DNA of 64,000 bases, from contig CM019713.1 in the NCBI GenBank assembly GCA_009760885.1, positions 10,096,774-10,160,773 of the forward strand. The letters run 5' to 3'. The notes beneath the pieces were generated by a model. The model had not been told where the DNA came from. It did not search any database and saw only the letters and a list, made by a program, of their open reading frames with translations. The position numbers and the translations under genes were made by a program. This DNA comes from Achatina immaculata. Taxonomy: Eukaryota > Mollusca > Gastropoda > Stylommatophora > Achatinidae. Shown here piece by piece: positions 10,493-20,457 of the stretch (its first letter is position 1; the number at the start of each line of letters is the position of its first letter).

Positions 10493-10990
10493 AATGGCAG
10501 GTGCTGAAGTTTCGTTTCCTCAACGCGCTGTCATTAAGTTCGTCGTTAAATAGGAAATCCCCCTTGCTGAAATTCACCAAATCCACTTGCTTCTGGAGAT
10601 GTGTGTATGGGTGCTAGCAGTATTAGAAGGTGGGTGAAATATTTCACACATGGAAATATGAGCATCCAAGATATGCCTCGCATTGGTCGGCCTCGAACTG
10701 CCTCCACTGAACGCAACGTGGAAATGATTGACGACGTCATTAAACAAGACAGATGTGTCACAGTATCTGAAATCGCTGTAAACCTTGGAATGGGACACAA
10801 TGCAGTACATGAAGTGATTGAAACCCTAGACTATAGAAAAGTTTGTGCCCGCTGGGTCCCACAGGAGAGAACATCCAGAAAGCAGTGCGTCTGTGCCGTC
10901 GGTCAGCTGGAACGTAATTCTACCGGGAGGATATTTTCAAACTTGCAGAGCGATAGGAAATATGTGTGCAGAGAAATGGAGATTATGTTT
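10493..10990 (+). pseudogene. Mariner-type transposase, N-terminal remnant
   Basis: The first part reads VSFPQRAVIKFVVK then a stop, continuing in another frame as ASSIRRWVKYFTHGNMSIQD and GRPRTASTERNVEMIDDVI. The segment VTVSEIAVNLGMGHNAVHEVI is the second helix-turn-helix of this mariner subgroup, followed by YRKVCARWVP just before the catalytic domain. The catalytic core is missing after about 10900. The gene is a frameshifted, 3'-truncated fossil with no terminal repeat found. Confidence 0.85.
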
Positions 10991-11101
10991 AAAAGTGAAG
11001 AAAAGGTTGCAGTTTAAGGTGATAAATTTATATTTTCTCTATCTATACATTCTGATTTGTAAAAAACATTTTGCTCACGACTTTCGGTATGACCCTCGTG
11101 T

Positions 11102-11107
11102 GTATAT

Positions 11108-11150
<43 letters not shown>
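11102..11150. repeat. (TA)n microsatellite, interrupted
   Basis: TA dinucleotides with one AATA interruption near 11118. Confidence 0.95.
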
Positions 11151-11528
11151 TAATCATTGAAAGGCTCTATTTTTTTTAAATAAAGAGACTGAAGACCGTG
11201 TTTTAGTTAGAGAGAGAATGTTTGAGAGAAGAGACTAATAACTAACTGCGTGGACGGTTTCTCCACTCTGCTTTTAATTTCCTTAGTAATAGAATATATC
11301 TTTGGGGGAAATCCATTTCTTCATTTCTTTAAAAAGCATATTCTCTGCTAAATTCTTCACTTCTATAAATAATGTAGGCTGTCTGTCAAATGGGCAGTAT
11401 CATTTCTCTGTCCTTCACTCCCGCATATAAATGGACTGCCTCTCTGCTTTATCCCTCATTCCCCCCCCCCCCCCCCCCGCGCCAAATGGGCATTCTCAGC
11501 TTTCGCCAGCACATGTTTAAATCCTGAT
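11151..11528. other. Unannotated stretch with C homopolymer
   Basis: Holds a C run at about 11460-11478. No other feature was recognised. Confidence 0.5.
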
Positions 11529-11762
11529 TTCCCCAAGCCAGAGCGGGTACATTCCCCACGCTAAAGCGGGTATATTCCCCACGCCAGAGCGGGTACATTC
11601 CCCACGCCGGAGAGAATATATTCCCCACGCTAGAGCGGGTACATTCCCCACGCCGGAGAGAATATATTCCCCACGCTAGAGCGGGTACATTCCCCACGCC
11701 GGAGAGAATATATTCCCCACGCTAGAGCGTGTATATTCCCCACGCTAGAGGGGGTATATTTA
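11529..11762. repeat. Minisatellite, 23-bp unit, about 10 copies
   Basis: ATTCCCCACGCTAGAGCGGG-type units alternate with ATTCCCCACGCCGGAGAGAA-type units in places. The alternation hints at a 46-bp higher-order period between 11590 and 11720. Confidence 0.93.
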
Positions 11763-12162
11763 AACTAAAAACTAAATGCCACAGAAAATAAAACGGAACA
11801 ATTCCTTCCAGGAGGCTGTTGGAACTGAGATTTGTACGAATGTCGAATCAGTTTTATCCTAAAGAAATACATTGAAATAATCCTTTCCAGAGCCCCGACG
11901 AGAGGCTGACCGCATTATCTGGACCACATGGTACGGTCCGAATTCTCTGAGTCGAATTTTATTCCAAATAGTTGTACAAAAGCCGACCGATACGGGTAGA
12001 GAGGCGGAAGATTGGCAGGGTTCTACTATATATATTAAAGGCGTAGCAATGAAGGAAAGATAATCAACAAATACCTAGCGAGAAGGGAAATAACCAAATT
12101 TAAACAATACAGTAATAGCATTGTTTAGGGTTATATAAGACCAAGTGCTCTTCTTATATGTG

Positions 12163-12163
<1 letters not shown>
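11763..12163. other. Unannotated stretch
   Basis: No recurrent repeat or coding signal seen. Confidence 0.5.
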
Positions 12164-12218
<55 letters not shown>

Positions 12219-12325
12219 GTCTGTCTGTCTGTCTATCTGTCTGTCTTATCCGTCTGTCAACCTACCTATCTATCTACTTATTTACTTGTCCGTCCGTCCG
12301 TTCGTCTGTCTGTCTGTCTAATTTG
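12164..12325. repeat. (TATC)n / (GTCT)n compound tetranucleotide microsatellite
   Basis: About 14 TATC units, then CTGT/CCGT variants that degrade toward 12325. Confidence 0.95.
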
Positions 12326-12372
12326 TTAAAGGTCTTAGACGCCGTTCAGTCCTTTTGTCATTTTATGTCTGT

Positions 12373-12374
<2 letters not shown>

Positions 12375-12408
<34 letters not shown>

Positions 12409-12416
12409 CTCTCTGC
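12375..12416. repeat. (CT)n microsatellite
   Basis: CT dinucleotides with one CG interruption. Confidence 0.95.
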
Positions 12417-12629
12417 TTGTCTGCCTCTATTATATGTCTGTGTATCCTGTCTTCATGTCCGTCTGTCGTTTGCGCCAGTCTTCCTTCAGTCTTATTTGTC
12501 TTACTGGTATATCACTTAGTCTTATTATCTGGCGTATCTGCTTTACCCGTTCCTATGTTGGTCTGTTTATTTATCGCTTTCAGTTGTCAGATGGTTATGA
12601 CCTGTGATTTAGGCATTTTCTTGGAGGTA

Positions 12630-12985
12630 AAGACGCTGTCCGATGAGGCAATCAGCGACCCATATCTGATATGCTAGTGTCAGCGTTAGCCAACCATAGC
12701 TGACCAAGACACTGTCCCACTCTCTCCGTTAGTACACCCAGTAACAGGCCTAGCCTGGTTAACAGGGCAGGGATTGCCATAGTCCCCATGGTGGTGGAGT
12801 CTGCTAAAGAAGCATTGCACACCCTCTGCTTTTTAGTTGTACTCCGGGACTGAAAAAGTAGCTGCCATTACTCGCACCCAGGCGGATACGATGCTGTACC
12901 ACAACACCTCCACAGCATCGGCTGCAAAGAACACTAGCTCTCGGTTACAGGGAAATAGCACAGGACAAGACAAGACAAGACGACA
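12630..12985 (+). repeat. R1 interspersed repeat, copy 1
   Basis: About 350 bp, recurring at 28838, 60268 and (inverted) at 20.0-20.4 and 30.6-30.8 kb. Landmarks are GATGAGGCAATCAGCGACCC, AGCTGACCAAGAC, GGTGGTGGAGTCTGCTAAAG and CATCGGCTGCAAAGAACAC. It ends in an ACAAGAC repeat. It shows no coding frame and no clear polymerase III box, so the class is unknown. Confidence 0.85.
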
Positions 12986-13059
12986 TCTTCTTTTGTGTAA
13001 ATATGCAAGTTTCAGAATCCAGAACACACACCACAGACCTAAAACATATACAGAAACCT

Positions 13060-13208
13060 CAGAGCCCGGGTTAGGCCCCGAGAGAGAATCATGGAGGAGA
13101 AGCTCTGGGGCTCCTACGAAGACCTCCTGCTGACAGCAGGATTCATGAAGGCAACCCGACTCCCTGTTTAGAAAGCTGAGAATACGAAACTGAACGAAGA
13201 AGAAGAAG
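13060..13208 (+). pseudogene. LINE-B reverse-transcriptase C-terminus with (GAA)n tail
   Basis: One frame reads IMEEKLWGSYEDLLLTAGF then MKATRLPV and a stop at 13169-13171. This matches the C-terminal WP..EKLWG..EDL..TA.FI pattern of some LINE polyproteins. It is followed by about 25 bp of 3' UTR and GAAGAAGAAGAAG. A diverged copy lies at 42080-42395. Confidence 0.75.
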
Positions 13209-13214
13209 TGTTAA

Positions 13215-14597
13215 TGACTTGAGATTTAGGAAAGACTGCTTACATCTAATACTTCTTTAATGGAGTTTTTAAAAAAAACTTTAACCCTGTCATATTTCAA
13301 GTTTTAGTTGGTTCTAGATCTGGGACATGCCATGGAGCTGCCACGAAAAGCTGAAGAAAAAAAAAAGAACTTCATCACGACAACATGTCTGCTTTCGCCA
13401 CAGTATATGCCCAGGGATATCTCCCCCCAAAAATATATCCACCGTTGTTCTATGCAGCCAGCGTGGCCATCATTCGTTACGTAACGACAGACTATTTCTC
13501 ACCTTTGTGTGCCAGTACTGATAGCATGATTCTGTACTCCTCTGCTATTTTATCTGCTGTGCAGTGTTTACCTGACGCTAAAAGCAATGTCTGAACATTA
13601 TGGCAGTATGCCACATGGCCCTGTTAGCCGAAAGCTAAAAAAAAATAAAACAAAACAAAACAAAAACCGCATACCCTTCTCAAGCTTTCTCTTATTTTGC
13701 AAGTTTGTCGATCGCAGCTAAAACGATGGCATATCTGACTACATATGTACAATATTAGTTTACAAAGCTCTGGTAGTTCTGTAAAGCAGATGAAGAGCCA
13801 AGATAGGTTAGTTTGGGCGGTTCTAATCCGCCGAAGTGCGTTACATCTTGGGGGGGGGGGGGTCACAGCATGTAGACTACCCCAGAAACACTGCTGATCT
13901 ATTATTATAAAGCTGATTCATGGATGTCTTGTGTTTATCGTTCCAGCTTTTTTCAGTACTATGTTCGTGTTAAGTTTTGTAATGTATGAAACTTTGTGAA
14001 ACAATTTTAGATGTAGAATCAGAACATCCCTGTGTCAAGGAACAACTTATTTCCTGCCATCCCTCTTAAACATGGCTTTATACAGATAAAATAATTCCGT
14101 CTATATAATTGTTCCGGTGTTTTCGTAATCCAAATTTTAAACTTCTGTGGAAGCTAAATATAGGTAATCTGTTCCCAGAAGAACAAAAAACATGGCGTGC
14201 GTGTGTGCCTATTATAAAGTTGTCTGCGTGGTCTTCGGATTTTGGTCCTGTGATCTAATGGTTTTAATAGAGAGAAGATGGTTTATCAGACATTACCTGC
14301 TTGTACCACAGACATAAGATAGTGCCCGCTTTCTTTATATTTTTCCCAGCGCCACGGACTTAATGACCCTCATATAAAGTGATCAACCGCCACGTATTTT
14401 TGAGGATTTATCCCGGGAGTCGGGACGCCTACATTCTCCCCCCTCCCCTCACCCCTCCTTTTTTTAAACACGTGTCCCAATTTGCCCCGTATTCTTATCT
14501 TTGATCGTCACATGATGGGGAATAAATTATCCTAGTAGAAATGTTTCTATTGTCAAGACAGTTTACTCTGTAGAGACGTACAATAAATAGAACTGAT
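13215..14597. other. Unannotated stretch with homopolymers
   Basis: An (AAAAC)n-like tract lies at 13636-13665 and a G run at 13851-13862. Several small open frames have no recognisable homology. No feature is supported. Confidence 0.5.
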
Positions 14598-14925
14598 TTG
14601 GAAGCTATAGCTAAACTAAAGCTAGAAGTGGAAAGCTAAGCTCTAGCTAAACTAAAGCTATAAGTGGAAAGCTAAGCTCTAGCTAAACTAAAGCTAGAAG
14701 TGGAAAGCTAAGTTCTAGCTAAACTAAAGCTAGAAGTGGAAAGCTAAGCTCTAGCTAAACTAAAGCTAGAAGTGGAAAGCTAAGCTCTAGCTAAACTAAA
14801 GCTATAAGTGGAAAGCTAAGCTCTAGCTAAACTAAAGCTAGAAGTGGAAAGCTAAGCTCTAGCTAAACTAAAGCTAGAAGTGGAAAGCTAAGCTCTAGCT
14901 AAACTAAAACTAGAAGTGGAAAGAG
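14598..14925. repeat. Minisatellite, 36-bp unit, about 9 copies
   Basis: The unit is built on CTCTAGCTAAACTAAAGC and TAGAAGTGGAAAGCTAAG, with almost no indels. The last unit flows directly into a LINE-C remnant, sharing TAGAAGTGGAAAG at the boundary. Confidence 0.95.
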
Positions 14926-14929
14926 AACT

Positions 14930-15184
14930 ACCGAAACTCATAAAAACAAGGCAGCTAAGAAACTTTGGGCACGTCAAGGGGCATAATACTATATTTAAGG
15001 CCCTTTCTATAGGGTAAGATTGAAGGGAAGAGAACAAGAGGACACCATAGATGGGTAGATAACATCAAGAGATGGCCAGGAACCAGCTTGGCCCAGTGCA
15101 CTACGACGGCAAGTGACTGGGGATTCATTGCAGTCAACCTGCCTTGGTCCTAGGGGATACGGCACATGATGATGATGATGATGA
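14930..15184 (+). pseudogene. LINE-C 3' end with (ATG)n tail
   Basis: Two frames, split by one shift, read QLRNFGHVKGHNTIFKAL and then IEGKRTRGHHRWVDNIKRW followed by PGTSLAQCTTTASDW. This is the usual LINE reverse-transcriptase tail (GHV, basic GKR, W-D-N-I, W.G.S). The 3' end is CGGCACATGATGATGATG, the same terminus as the copies at 18058 and 62301. Confidence 0.82.
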
Positions 15185-15589
15185 CTTAGCCTACTGGTTT
15201 GAATTTGCTTGTTTTTTCTTGGTTTAAGGGAAGGAGGGGAGTAGAAGATCAATTGATAATGAACGTTCAGGTCCACTCTAACACCCCCCCCCCCCCCCCC
15301 CCTTTTCTTTCCTCTTTTTTTCATCTGGGAAGATTGCTTTCTCTACTTGTACTGAGAAAAGATGGCCAGGTTAACCCACGTATAGCCAAACAGTGTCTTG
15401 TCCGTAGAAATACATTGGGAATAAAAGAGTTAAAACTGCGCTGGCTATTGCGTGTCGTTACTTTGTTTAAATATTGCACCCCTTCTGGAGATTGGGCGGG
15501 CAAAGTGGAAATACTAGGGTGGAGCCAGGAGGTCAGAGTATTTTTATCTTCTTCTTCAGATCAGATCTTCGTATTGTTATTTATGTGTT
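15185..15589. other. Unannotated stretch with C homopolymer
   Basis: A C run at 15285-15302 is followed by a T-rich tract. The stretch leads into the PLE end at 15590. No supported gene. Confidence 0.5.
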
Positions 15590-15610
15590 GTGTTGTTCTC
15601 GTTTCTAATC

Positions 15611-15635
15611 CTTGAAGAAAGCTTACGCCGAAATG
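15611..15635 (+). ncRNA. Hammerhead-like core remnant
   Basis: CTTGAAGA, AA, GC-TTAC-GC then CGAAATG gives the TGANGA ... GCCGAAA order seen in PLE-associated hammerheads. Unlike the 4.3-6.3 kb element it keeps the second G of TGANGA. The 5' strand of stem III was not identified. Confidence 0.4.
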
Positions 15636-15653
15636 TTGGATGTTGTATGCATC

Positions 15654-15755
15654 AGCAGCAGGCCATCTTGCTCACAACCGAGAGGCCTATAGGAGTGCTG
15701 TTAGGGAGGCAAAGTTCCGCAAGGAACATGCAAATGAATGAATGAATGAATGTTT
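15654..15755 (+). repeat. LINE-A 3' end inserted in PLE terminus
   Basis: Runs from CATCAGCAGCAGGCCATCTT to GCAAAGTTCCGCAAGG and ends in (GAAT)n. The uninterrupted target is preserved as a paralogue at 19250-19270, so the insertion limits can be read directly. The target duplication is at most ATG. Confidence 0.88.
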
Positions 15756-15935
15756 TTCATTGATACATTATCATCTTACTTTCATACTTTCTGCCATGTG
15801 TGTTTTTTCTCAGTTTCCTCATTTCTTCCATCTTTTTTTTTTTTTTGTGTAAAACTGAACCATACACGTTTATCTACTTTTATTACTAGAACCAGTTTTA
15901 TCGCAGTCGTTATCTCTTTTATCTTGACACAGCTG

Positions 15936-16417
15936 AGGGGAGTTTAAAATTACCAAATCTTACTTCATGTGGGACGATCAGAATCTACACAGTCTTTTTG
16001 ATTGGCCAGCTAGAACCCCAGTAGGGAAGAGTAACCAATGAAAAGCAGCGTATGTCAATTTTACCCGGGAAGCCAAAGAATAAACATCGTGCACGAAAGT
16101 TGAGAATTTTACCAAGAGTTCACGAAAACCTCTCTCAGCCAAATCGCCAGCTTTATATCGTCACGCTGAGTTTAATTCTTTGTGTTAGTGCTTTGATATG
16201 CAGGCTTTCTTACTAAGTAACGGATCAACCCTGCTACCTGTTTTTGTTGATCTTCATGGCCTTACCAGTTGTCTTCGATATCAAGAAGTGACTGTTTTAA
16301 CAGAAAACATGACATGGAGAAAGTGGATACATTCATAACAGTTAATGTTAAAATGAGAACAATAAACAGTAATGTTATATGAATAAGAACTTTCGAAATG
16401 TAATCCGCCATGAGAAA
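15936..16417. other. Unannotated stretch
   Basis: No recurrent repeat or coding signal seen. Confidence 0.5.
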
Positions 16418-17304
16418 TACGAGGTGCAGTCAATAAATACAGGAATTGAAGACGGTTTTAAAAAAGTAAAAGTCGTAGGTTAGACTTTAGTGGCTACCAT
16501 CACCCTCGGAGTAGTTCCATTCTGAGTCTTGGCAGCGATCTCAGCGGTGCTGCCACTTTCGGAAGCATCACTGGAAGTTATCTTCTCCCAGCGTGTCGAG
16601 AACAACCTGCGACTCTGCTTGAATTTCCTTCACAGTCTGAAATCTTCGCCCCTTTCAGCTTCATTTTCAGTTTTGGAAATAAAAATTCGCACGGTGCAAG
16701 GTCTGGTGAATATGGAGGATAGGGCATCAGAATCGCATAGTTACTGGTCAGACTTCGGTGCGGCGAGCCGCATCATCAAATTCTCCCTTACAATTCTGTG
16801 ATGGTTTCCATTACTGAGTCTCGCTAGCACACTTATTTCATCAGTAGTTCAACGACGTGCGGATAATGTGACGCACTCTCTCAATCATTTCTGACATTGA
16901 ACTGGACTCTGGTCGACCTGGGAGTTCGTCATCATCAACTGATGTTCTACATCCTTCCTTCTCCTTCCGTTAAACCAGGAACAACATGTAAATGGCTTTG
17001 AACGACACATAAATCTATTCAACATTTGATAGCATTCTATACCCGTTTTCCTAACTTGAAACAGTATGTGATATAGAGGCTCTACTCACAGAGATCCGCC
17101 ATGTCGCAAATCGCAGATTACTTTATAAATGTTTTGAAAGCTTTTTTTGCGTCACTTCCGAAGCACACAAATTGCCCATTTTCATCACACTGAAAATGTA
17201 CAAACATTAGAGGTCATTGCTTAGTGTCCAGTGTCATAACTACTCTCCGTTCGAGCGCGGGAAGTTCAGTCCCGGAATTTTTTTTTTTTTTACCTCACCT
17301 CGTA
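16418..17304 (-). mobile_element. Mariner element with internal deletion
   Basis: TACGAGGTG at 16418-16426 is inverted as CACCTCGTA at 17296-17304, flush with TA at both ends as expected for TA-targeting transposons. The size, 887 bp, is shorter than a complete mariner (about 1.3 kb), so sequence has been lost. It contains a transposase C-terminal remnant. Confidence 0.8.
16480..16760 (-). pseudogene. Mariner transposase C-terminal remnant
   Basis: On the minus strand, PYPPYSPDLAPCEFLFPKLK carries the third catalytic Asp context (SPDLAP). It continues after a frameshift as RRFQTVKEIQAESQVVL and then CFRKWQHR*DRCQDSEWNY, matching the family's C-terminal pattern of CF..WQ.RW..C. At least two stops and one frameshift are visible. 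Confidence 0.85.
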
Positions 17305-18057
17305 TATTACAAATTTCAAATGGATTATTTTTTTTTAAACAGCCCGAAAACAGGACCGACGTTGATTTGTAACCTGCGGACATATTATAAACATTTCTTG
17401 AACTTTTTGTTCCGTGGTATTTTATGAAGGAGTTTTGCTGAAATATTGGATTCTTCTATTTATCTTTTATTTACGTTTCTCCACCCTCTCCCCCCCCCTT
17501 TTTTTTAATTTTTGCTCGCTAAAAAAATTACTGTGGCCAATCAAAAAGTCTTTTCATATATTTCAGTGTTTACATCCTTTGATTTGTGGTTACTTTTTGA
17601 TTCGCCATTACACATAAAACTCATTCATCAAACTCAGCTCTACTAGTATCAGATCACATAAATTCATATTCACCATTTATCTGCTTCTCTTAAGAGAAAC
17701 GGCGAGTTGTAGTTGATATTTAACCGAGTGATGTCAACATTACCATAACACAGTGGAACCCAGACGTTCATGAAGAAGCAGAACAGTCAACGCAGTTTAG
17801 ACCTCCCCCACCCCAACTGTGTTTGCTGTAACCGCCCTGACCTTCTCAGACACCACTGCTCTCTGCTTCACAGCTCTCCCACTCTCAGAGTGGCTCTTGA
17901 CAAATGTCAGACTGGATGAATCCTTCATTACGGGTTTGTTTCAAACTGCGGGGAGGTAATAATTGGGTGTGGTACTTTCACCTGAATCACGGTACATGGC
18001 CCATGGGGCGCTTGTGTTCTCCGCCAAAAGTCAGTGTGAAACTGGGTGGTCGGTGAC
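17305..18057. other. Unannotated stretch
   Basis: T-rich with a C run near 17490. No feature recognised. Confidence 0.5.
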
Positions 18058-18087
18058 GATCATCATCAAGTGCCGTGCCGACTGGCG

Positions 18088-18375
18088 AAGGTAGAAGGTA
18101 AAATTCACATTTCCATGCCATTAAGGCATATTGGGGAATACGGTGTTAGGCCCGTATTTTCCATGACCTTCGGCACATGAAAGTGTGAAGAGGTCAGTAT
18201 CACGCCTGGCCGCATTTATCTTCCCAGATTTCTGTGGTGCCCATTTTCAGAGGTTGGGTCGACCCCCAGGGCCTTTATTTGGTGTGTACGAGAAAAAAAA
18301 AATCCCACTGCTGGGAATGAAGCCGGTACCACCAGATTGGTAAACTGAGAACCTGACCACTCAGCTAACCAGACC
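18088..18375 (-). repeat. SINE-A, full-length with 11-bp target duplication
   Basis: Flanked by GCCGACTGGCG at 18077-18087 and 18376-18386. Read on the minus strand it starts GGTCTGGTTAGCTGAGTGG (tRNA-like, A box), with a degenerate B box GGCTTCATTCC. A T-rich linker follows, then the shared tail (CCAGGCGTGATACTGACC to ATGCCTTAATGGCATGG) and TTTTACCTT. The uninterrupted site is kept at 62245-62275. Confidence 0.93.
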
Positions 18376-18564
18376 GCCGACTGGCGTTGTTTCTCCATAG
18401 TATCCCTCGTGCAGGCCATCAGTTCAGTTGGTAATCTCCTCTCACACCGTCTCGTCAGACGATCCTGTATCAGTTCTCTCCGCCTCCTCTGGTTCTTTCT
18501 CTCTGTTTTTCTTACTGTTAAAATATTTTCTATTCCTCCTCTTCTCATTGCATATCTTATGAAA

Positions 18565-18825
18565 TCACATGGTCTCTCCCGTATTTTTTAAACATTTTTT
18601 TCTTGTTGTCTCTCCAGCTCTTCTCATACGTTCTTCATTAGTAACCTTTGTCATCCTGGAAATTCGCAACATTCTTCTGATAAACCGCATTTCCAGTGAT
18701 CTTTGCGTGAACCTGCCTGTTGTCCATGATTCACTTCCATGTAGTAAGATTGGCTTAATATAGCATTTTAGGACTCGTTTTCTAACATTCACTGATAAGG
18801 ATGTGTTGCATAATATGTATCTCAT
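18565..18825 (-). pseudogene. LINE-C reverse-transcriptase C-terminal fragment
   Basis: 86 codons without a stop: HGSESWTT and then ML+IS..TKVTNEER are typical of the region after the polymerase domain. No catalytic motif is present. It is part of the element at 18058-18835. Confidence 0.85.
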
Positions 18826-18902
18826 TCTCTGAAATGCAGTCTTTGCTCGGCATAGTACCTAATTTCTCTTTTTTTTTTTTTGCATTTCCCATCTGACTGT
18901 TC

Positions 18903-19001
18903 CAGTCAGTCAGTCAGTCATTTGCATGTCCCTTGCGGAACTTTGGATCCCTAACAGTTCTCCCGTAGGCCTCTCGGTTGTAAGCAAGATTCCCTATTAC
19001 C
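18903..19001 (-). repeat. LINE-A 3' end, (GACT)n tail
   Basis: The CAGT repeat at 18903-18920, the element's tail in reverse complement, is followed by TTTGCATGTCCCTTGCGGAA, and the fragment is 5'-truncated near 19001. Confidence 0.88.
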
Positions 19002-19044
19002 GTTCCAAGGTATGTGAATTTCTGGGCCTGATTTAGAATTGTTC

Positions 19045-19385
19045 CATTTAATTTTTATAAAAGGGAGGCGACTGCAGTAAAACTGATTGAAATAATAAAT
19101 GTAGATAGAGGTGTACGGTACAGTTTTACAAGGGGGCAGAGGGAGTGAGTAAGTGAGAGAAAAAACCAGTAGAAAGTGTGAGAGTAAGATGAGAACGTAT
19201 AAATGAAAAACATACAACATTCAATATTTCGGCGTCAGAAAATATTGGATGTTGTATGTTTTTCATTTATACATTCTCATCTTACTCTCACACTTTCTAC
19301 TGGTTTTTTTTCTCACTTACTCACTCCTTCTGCCGCCTTACACAACTGCACCATAGACCTCTATCTACATTTAATTTTATACTGC
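19045..19385. repeat. Large palindrome made of two PLE termini head to head
   Basis: The left arm (about 19045-19232) and right arm (19243-19385) are inverted copies. AACATACAACATTCAATATT on the left pairs with AATATTGGATGTTGTATGTT on the right, around a centre TTCGGCGTCAGAA. The right arm matches the PLE terminus at 15605-15930. GACGCCGAAAT at the centre (minus strand) resembles the PLE hammerhead 3' core. Confidence 0.85.
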
Positions 19386-19427
19386 ATTGTCGACAATTCT
19401 TACTGTGGGGGAAAAAACGGCAAAGGG

Positions 19428-19648
19428 AGCTCCCATTGCACCGTTGAGTCACCCCGGAGATATGGTGTGGTAGCTCCCATTGCACCGTTGAGGCACCCAT
19501 GAGATATGGTGTGGTAACTCCAATTGCCCTGTTGCGTCACCCAGGAGATATGGTGTGGTAGCTCCCATTGCGCCGCTGAGTCACCCAGAAGATATGGTGC
19601 AGTATCTCCCATTGCGTCGTTGAGTCACTCAGGAGATATTGTGTTAGT
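19428..19648. repeat. Minisatellite, 44-bp unit, 5 copies
   Basis: The unit contains AGCTCCCATTGCACCGTTGA and GAGATATGGTGTGGT. It shows substitutions only, apart from the diverged last unit. Confidence 0.93.
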
Positions 19649-19974
19649 GCTTTGTGCTATACTAGAAGTTACCAAAGTTCACAGTCGCCTTTCCTTCTTC
19701 ATCTTCAGATGTGCCAGGTACTCTTTTCAAAAAGCTGGGTAATGGGTGGGAGGGGGCGTTTATGTCTGGATTTGAACAACTGATTTTCGCCAGGAGAGGC
19801 GAAAGCAAAAAAAAAAAAAAGTTGAAAAATTCATGAAAAGATATAAAGGTTAAAAAGAAAGAAGATTTCTGACAAGAAATAAATAAAATATTTGAGCCAT
19901 CTTAGTTAATTCTGACTGGGTGAAAAAAATGTAACTTCCTAAAAAATAAACGAGAAACGACTTCAGTTGCTTTT
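19649..19974. other. Unannotated stretch
   Basis: An A run near 19808. No other feature recognised. Confidence 0.5.
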
Positions 19975-20278
19975 TCTTCTTCTTCTTAGAAGTGCAAGAA
20001 GGTGTTCTTTGCAGTCGATGTGGTGTAGACGTTGCAGCACAGTGTCGCTTGTCAGCAGGTTATGGCAGCTGGTTTTTTTCAGTCCTGAGTGCAGCCATGG
20101 ACTAAGATGGACATCACAGGGAAACAGAAGTAAGGAAAGACCAAAGGAGACATGGAGAAGACCAAAAGAGCAATAGAGGGCACACTTGGGCGAGAACAAA
20201 AAAAAAAAAAAAAGCAAAGGACAGGCGTTTGTGGAAAACCCTTGCGGAAGCCCCATGTGCCTTGGGCACTTAAGGTTC

Positions 20279-20316
<38 letters not shown>

Positions 20317-20420
20317 TACAGCTAAAAAGTATGGGGTGTGCAATACTTCTTTAGCAGATTCCACCGCCATGGGACCATAGCGATCCCTGCCCCGTTAGCC
20401 AGGCTAGGCTTGTTACTGGG
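19975..20420 (-). repeat. R1 repeat, inverted copy split by LINE-D
   Basis: On the minus strand, CTAGCCTGGCTAACGGGGC through GAATCTGCTAAAGAAG to TTTTTAGCTGTA (20318-20420) resumes as GGACTGAAAAA and then CATCGACTGCAAAGAACACC (19975-20088). The intervening DNA is a LINE-D 3' end, so R1 is older than that insertion. Confidence 0.8.
20089..20318 (+). repeat. LINE-D 3' end with (AG)n tail
   Basis: Homologous to 46150-46378 and 48060-48300. Landmarks are GGAGACATGGAGAAGA, AGGACAGGCGTTTGTGG, and GGGCACTTAAGGTTCAG followed by (AG)n. GAGTGCAG on the left and GAGTACAG on the right may be the 8-bp target duplication. Confidence 0.85.
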
Positions 20421-20457
20421 GGGGGGGGTACCAACGAAAGAGGTAAGACAAGGTCTT

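Larger units (their letters stand above)
15590..15935 (+). mobile_element. PLE terminal region, interrupted by a LINE-A insertion
   Basis: 15605-15653 and 15756-15935 together match the right arm of the palindrome at 19243-19385: TTGGATGTTGTATG followed directly by TTTTTCATTTATACATT there. The same sequence is split here by 15654-15755. Just upstream is a PLE-type hammerhead-like string. No coding part remains. Confidence 0.7.
18058..18835 (-). mobile_element. LINE-C 3' portion, interrupted by SINE-A
   Basis: The minus strand gives SVNVRKRVLKCYIKPILLHG, then SESWTTGRFTQRSLEMRFIR and MTKVTNEERMRRAG, the standard C-terminal region of LINE reverse transcriptases. A diverged C-terminal tail follows, ending in ATGATG. 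The same element is found at 61588-62301. The SINE at 18088-18375 splits its last 60 bp. Confidence 0.85.

Noticed and set aside
12640..12665. Hammerhead core in R1 (CCGATGAGGCAATCAGCGACC)
   Set aside because: GATGAGGC resembles the CTGATGAG segment, but no GAAA segment follows a paired stem II, so the core cannot form.
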